A stretch of 24,149 nucleotides of DNA from CAZJHD01 sp964545855. GTDB lineage: Bacteria > Planctomycetota > UBA1135 > JACQFD01. Both the position numbers and the translations under genes were made by a program. The notes under the pieces are model-generated. The model was given only the letters and a program-made list of their open reading frames with translations. It made no database searches and was not told the origin of the DNA. Below, in pieces: positions 21,497-24,149 of the stretch; position 1 is the first letter of the stretch, and each line of letters begins with the position of its first letter. The stretch is from assembly GCA_964545855.1 (NCBI GenBank), contig CAZJHD010000064.1, forward strand, positions 1 through 24,149, written 5' to 3'.

Positions 21497-22620
21497 GCTC
21501 GCCCGAGAGCGAGCCGTCCGCGCGCGCCGCGGGCGAGGGCAACGGCGCCGCCGGCGGCGCGCCGACGGACGTCGAGTGCCTGCGCTACTACCGCGACATG
21601 GTGCGGACGCGCGTCTTCGACCGGCAGATGGTCGTGCTCCAGCGGCAGGGGAAGATCGGGTTCACGATCCCCTGCGAGGGCGAGGAGGCCTGCCACGTGG
21701 GCGCGGGCTCCTGCTTCGATCCTCGGCGCGACTGGCTCTTCCCCTCCTACCGGCAGCAGGGGATGGCGCTGCATCTGGGCGTCCCGATGAACGCCCTCAT
21801 GCATCAGATGTTCAACGACGCGCGGGACGACGGCTCGAAGGGGCGGCAGATGCCGGTCCACTTCTCGTTCCTCGAGCCGATCCGCTGGGTCTCAATCAGC
21901 TCTCCCCTCGGGACCCACATCCCCCAGGCCGTCGGCGCCGCGCGCGCGATGCAGCTCCGCGGCGAGGACGGCGTCGTCTTCTGCTGCTTCGGCGACGGGG
22001 GGACCTCCACCAACGGCTTCCACTCGGGTCTCGGCTTCGCCGGGGTCTGGCGCGCGCCCGTCGTCTTCCTCTGCGACAACAACGGCTGGGCGATCTCGGT
22101 GCCGACACACCGCCAGACGGCGTCGGCCTCCTTCGCGGCGAAGGGGAAGGCCTACGGGATCCCCGGACGCGTCGTCGACGGCAACGACGTGCTCGCCGTG
22201 CGGCGCGCCGTGGCGGAGGCCGTCGCGCGCGCGCGGGCGGGCGAGGGTCCGACGCTCCTCGAGCTCGTGACCTATCGCATGGGGGGCCACTCCTCCTCCG
22301 ACGATCCGCGGCGTTACCGCTCCGAGGAGGAGCTCCGGGAGTGGACGCGGAGGGATCCCGTCGCGCGTTTCGAGACGTGGCTCGGCGAGCGCGGGCTGCT
22401 CGACGCGGAGACGAAGGCGCGCATCGAGTCCGAGGCGAGGGCCGAGGTCCAGGCGGCCGTCGACGAAGCGGCGGCCACGCCGCCGCAGCCGATCGAATCG
22501 ATCTTCGAGGACGTCCTCGCCGAGATGCCCGCTCCGCTCCGTCGCCAACGCGACGATCTCCTCGCGCACCTCGCGCGTCACGGCCGATCGACCGCTGCAG
22601 AAGGCGCGTTCCCGTTGTAG
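21493..22620 (+). CDS. 2-oxoacid dehydrogenase E1 component, alpha subunit (branched-chain type likely)
   Basis: The thiamine-diphosphate-dependent E1 alpha subunit decarboxylates a 2-oxoacid and passes the acyl group to lipoyl-E2. It has 375 residues. The ThDP motif runs from GDGG (167-170) to NN (196-197) in FLCDNNGWAISVP. The phosphorylation-loop region YRMGGHSSSDDPRRYR (261-276) and DWLFPSYRQQGMALHLG resemble branched-chain 2-oxoacid dehydrogenases (GHxSxSDDxxxYR) more than pyruvate dehydrogenase (GHSMSDP). The N-terminal 25 residues are low-complexity Ser/Glu/Ala/Gly. The ATG overlaps the lipA stop; the frame is open further upstream, but only antisense-like Arg-rich sequence lies there. 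E1 beta follows 81 bases later. Substrate choice (pyruvate versus branched-chain) remains a judgement from motifs. Confidence 0.92.
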   Translation: MSSPESEPSARAAGEGNGAAGGAPTDVECLRYYRDMVRTRVFDRQMVVLQRQGKIGFTIPCEGEEACHVGAGSCFDPRRDWLFPSYRQQGMALHLGVPMNALMHQMFNDARDDGSKGRQMPVHFSFLEPIRWVSISSPLGTHIPQAVGAARAMQLRGEDGVVFCCFGDGGTSTNGFHSGLGFAGVWRAPVVFLCDNNGWAISVPTHRQTASASFAAKGKAYGIPGRVVDGNDVLAVRRAVAEAVARARAGEGPTLLELVTYRMGGHSSSDDPRRYRSEEELREWTRRDPVARFETWLGERGLLDAETKARIESEARAEVQAAVDEAAATPPQPIESIFEDVLAEMPAPLRRQRDDLLAHLARHGRSTAAEGAFPL

Positions 22621-22635
22621 CGTCCGCCGCCTCCA

Positions 22636-22650
22636 CGGGGATCCGCCCCG
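22636..22650 (+). other. Small hairpin in the E1 alpha-E1 beta gap
   Basis: CGGGG and CCCCG pair around a 5-base loop, 16 bases after the E1 alpha stop. It may mark a processing or partial termination point. The remaining gap up to the E1 beta ATG is C/T-rich without a Shine-Dalgarno sequence. Confidence 0.25.
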
Positions 22651-22701
22651 CAGGCTCGCCGACGCCGCGTTCCGCTCGTCGCACTCCGAACTCCACCCTC
22701 C

Positions 22702-23682
22702 ATGGCCAAGCTCACCATCGTCTCCGCCGTCCAGGACGCGCTGCGCACCGCGATGCGCGAGGACGAGCGCGTCGTCGTCTTCGGCGAGGACGTGGGCAAG
22801 AAGGGGGGCGTGTTCGGAGCGACGGACAAGCTCCAGCAGGAGTTCGGCGAGGGTCGCTGCTTCGACACGCCGCTCTCCGAGGACGGCATCGTCGGCACCG
22901 CGATCGGCATGGCGATGAACGGCCTGCGGCCCGTCGCCGAGATCCAGTTCCAGGACTTCATCTATCCCGCCTTCGACCAGATCGTGAGCGAGCTCGCGAA
23001 GCTGCGGTATCGCAGCGGAGGGCAGTACACGGCGCCCGTCGTCGTGCGCACGCCCTACGGCGGCGGCATCCGCGGGGGGCTCTACCACTCGCAGTCGGGC
23101 GAGGCGTACTTCACGCACACGCCGGGTCTGAAGGTGGTCATCCCTTCGACGCCGCGTGACACGAAGGGTCTGCTCCTCGCGTCGATCCGCGGCGACGACC
23201 CGGTGATCTTCCTCGAGCCGAAGCGCATCTACCGCGACCCCTCGCTCGCCGAGGAGGTGCCCGAGGGACTCTTCGAGGTGGAGCTCGGCAAGGCGCGCAT
23301 CGCGCGCGAGGGTACGCACCTCTCGGTCTTCTGCTACGGCGCGATGGTTCCCGTCTGCATGCAGGCGGCGGAGCAGGCGGCGCAGCAGGATCGCTCCCTC
23401 GAGATCGTCGACCTCCGGACGCTCGCGCCCCTCGACGAGGAGGCGGTGCTCGCGTCGGTGCGCAAGACGGGCCGCGCGATCGTCGTCCACGAGGCGCCCA
23501 AGTTCTGCGGCTTCGGCGCCGAGATCGCGGCGCTCCTCGCGGAGGAGGCGATCGACTCCCTCGAGGCGCCGGTGCTGCGCGTCACGGGATTCGACACGCC
23601 CTTCCCGAACGCTCTCGAGAACTACTACCTGCCCGATTCCCGTCGCGTGCTCGATGCCGTCGAGCGGGTCTTCGCATTCTGA
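22702..23682 (+). CDS. 2-oxoacid dehydrogenase E1 component, beta subunit
   Basis: Pairs with E1 alpha to form the alpha2-beta2 decarboxylase; the beta subunit supplies the pyrimidine-side ThDP contacts and the E2-binding surface. It has 326 residues, the normal length. Hallmarks: VVVFGEDVGKKGGVFGATDKL, FDTPLSEDGIVGTAIGMAMNGLRPVAEIQ (with the Glu of the ThDP site), QFQDFIYPAFDQI, GGGIRGGLYHSQSGEAYFTHTPGLKVV, and the C-terminal swivel domain with LEIVDLRTLAPLDEEAVLASVRKTGR. The GLYHSQSGEAYF segment is typical of branched-chain/acetoin/pyruvate E1 beta alike. The ATG follows ACTCCACCCTCC, so no Shine-Dalgarno sequence is present despite an operon-internal position. Confidence 0.95.
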   Translation: MAKLTIVSAVQDALRTAMREDERVVVFGEDVGKKGGVFGATDKLQQEFGEGRCFDTPLSEDGIVGTAIGMAMNGLRPVAEIQFQDFIYPAFDQIVSELAKLRYRSGGQYTAPVVVRTPYGGGIRGGLYHSQSGEAYFTHTPGLKVVIPSTPRDTKGLLLASIRGDDPVIFLEPKRIYRDPSLAEEVPEGLFEVELGKARIAREGTHLSVFCYGAMVPVCMQAAEQAAQQDRSLEIVDLRTLAPLDEEAVLASVRKTGRAIVVHEAPKFCGFGAEIAALLAEEAIDSLEAPVLRVTGFDTPFPNALENYYLPDSRRVLDAVERVFAF

Positions 23683-23692
23683 GCCGCCTCGC

Positions 23693-23718
23693 GCGCACCG
23701 GGCCTCGACTCCGTGCGC
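23693..23718 (+). other. Hairpin in the E1 beta-E2 gap
   Basis: A 9-bp imperfect stem (GCGCAC/GTGCGC, one C-C mismatch, then GGG/CTC) with a 6-base loop begins 11 bases after the E1 beta stop. No T tract follows the stem directly. A C/T-rich stretch lies between it and the E2 ATG. Confidence 0.35.
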
Positions 23719-23780
23719 CGCCGATCGCGCTCCGTCCCTCACTCTTTCCGTTCCCCCGTCGCAACGTTTCCCCCTGAATC

Positions 23781-24149
23781 ATGGCGTACGAGTTCCGTCT
23801 CCCCGACATCGGGGAGGGTGTGCATGAAGGCGAGATCGTGAAGTGGACCGTCGAGGCCGGGTCGGCCCTCGAACGCGACCAGGCGGTCGTCGAGGTGATG
23901 ACCGACAAGGCGACGGTGGAGCTCACGACTCCCGTGGCCGGGAAGCTGCTCGAGACCCGCGCCAAGGTGGGGGACGTGGTGGCCGTCGGCTCGGTCCTCT
24001 TCGTCGTCGACGACGGCAAGGCGGAGGTGGCGACGAATCTCGCGGGGCATGGCGCGAGCGAGAGCCCCGCGCCGGCCAAGGCGGCGCCGGCCGCACCGGC
24101 GCCTCCGAAGGCGGCGCCCGCCCCGGCTCCGAAGCCCGCGCCGGCCGTG
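23781..24149 (+). CDS. 2-oxoacid dehydrogenase E2 component (dihydrolipoyl acyltransferase), N-terminal part, 3' end outside window
   Basis: The E2 core enzyme carries the acyl group on a lipoyl arm and transfers it to CoA. Only 123 residues are visible. A single lipoyl domain occupies about residues 1-80, with FRLPDIGEGVHEGEIVKW and the lipoylated lysine K43 in VMTDKATVEL. An Ala/Pro/Lys-rich flexible linker follows to the window end (PAKAAPAAPAPPKAAPAPAP). The peripheral-subunit-binding and catalytic domains must lie downstream. The ATG has no Shine-Dalgarno sequence; its leader is strongly C/T-rich. Together with lipA, E1 alpha and E1 beta it forms one operon. Confidence 0.94.
   Translation, partial: MAYEFRLPDIGEGVHEGEIVKWTVEAGSALERDQAVVEVMTDKATVELTTPVAGKLLETRAKVGDVVAVGSVLFVVDDGKAEVATNLAGHGASESPAPAKAAPAAPAPPKAAPAPAPKPAPAV

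Noticed and set aside
1..24149. tRNA, rRNA, CRISPR arrays, insertion sequences, attachment sites, phage genes
   Set aside because: Looked for and not seen. Gaps are under 200 bases with no cloverleaf-like or repeat-spacer pattern, and no transposase or integrase motif occurs in any frame.

Overview
The window is about 24 kb of very GC-rich bacterial DNA, almost fully coding, with 19 protein genes. The first (aconitase) and last (acyltransferase E2) are cut by the window edges. I see no rRNA, tRNA, CRISPR array, insertion sequence or phage gene, and base composition looks even throughout, so this reads as ordinary chromosome. No gap between genes exceeds about 200 bases.

Organism. A sigma factor beside a membrane protein with a carboxypeptidase-regulatory-like domain, a giant Ser/Thr kinase with helical repeats, a serine-palmitoyltransferase-like enzyme, an N-acyl-ornithine type carbamoyltransferase and scarce Shine-Dalgarno sequences together suggest a high-GC Planctomycetota lineage. 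Myxococcota, Acidobacteriota or a related candidate phylum are not excluded. This is inference; no marker gene here settles it.

Layout. (1) 1-3479, plus strand: aconitase C-terminus; sigma-70 family factor; a membrane protein overlapping it; a membrane-anchored TPR protein. (2) 3514-10997, minus strand: a PLP-dependent alpha-oxoamine synthase (serine palmitoyltransferase-like), then a 2055-residue protein with a degenerate kinase domain followed by an intact kinase, a transmembrane helix, a long helical-repeat region and a duplicated C-terminal domain. (3) 11185-12177, plus: an extended SDR (epimerase-like), divergent from the synthase. (4) 12221-13228, minus: an N-acyl-ornithine carbamoyltransferase for arginine synthesis. 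(5) 13387-15157, plus: rplU-rpmA-obgE. (6) 15352-17635, plus: a PilT/PilU-type ATPase and a GspC-like PDZ protein. (7) 17664-20404, plus: coaX overlapping a large GT-C-like membrane protein. (8) 20558-24149, plus: lipA overlapping E1 alpha, then E1 beta and E2 of a 2-oxoacid dehydrogenase, probably branched-chain type. LipA makes the lipoyl cofactor that E2 carries, so these genes form one functional unit.

Features most worth follow-up: the pseudokinase-kinase receptor; a possible sphingolipid gene pair; an active-site proline in the carbamoyltransferase that predicts succinylornithine specificity, together with loss of the usual Cys of the HCLP motif; a possible non-canonical sigma/anti-sigma pair; and a recurring class of GC-only hairpins without T tracts in the gaps between genes.
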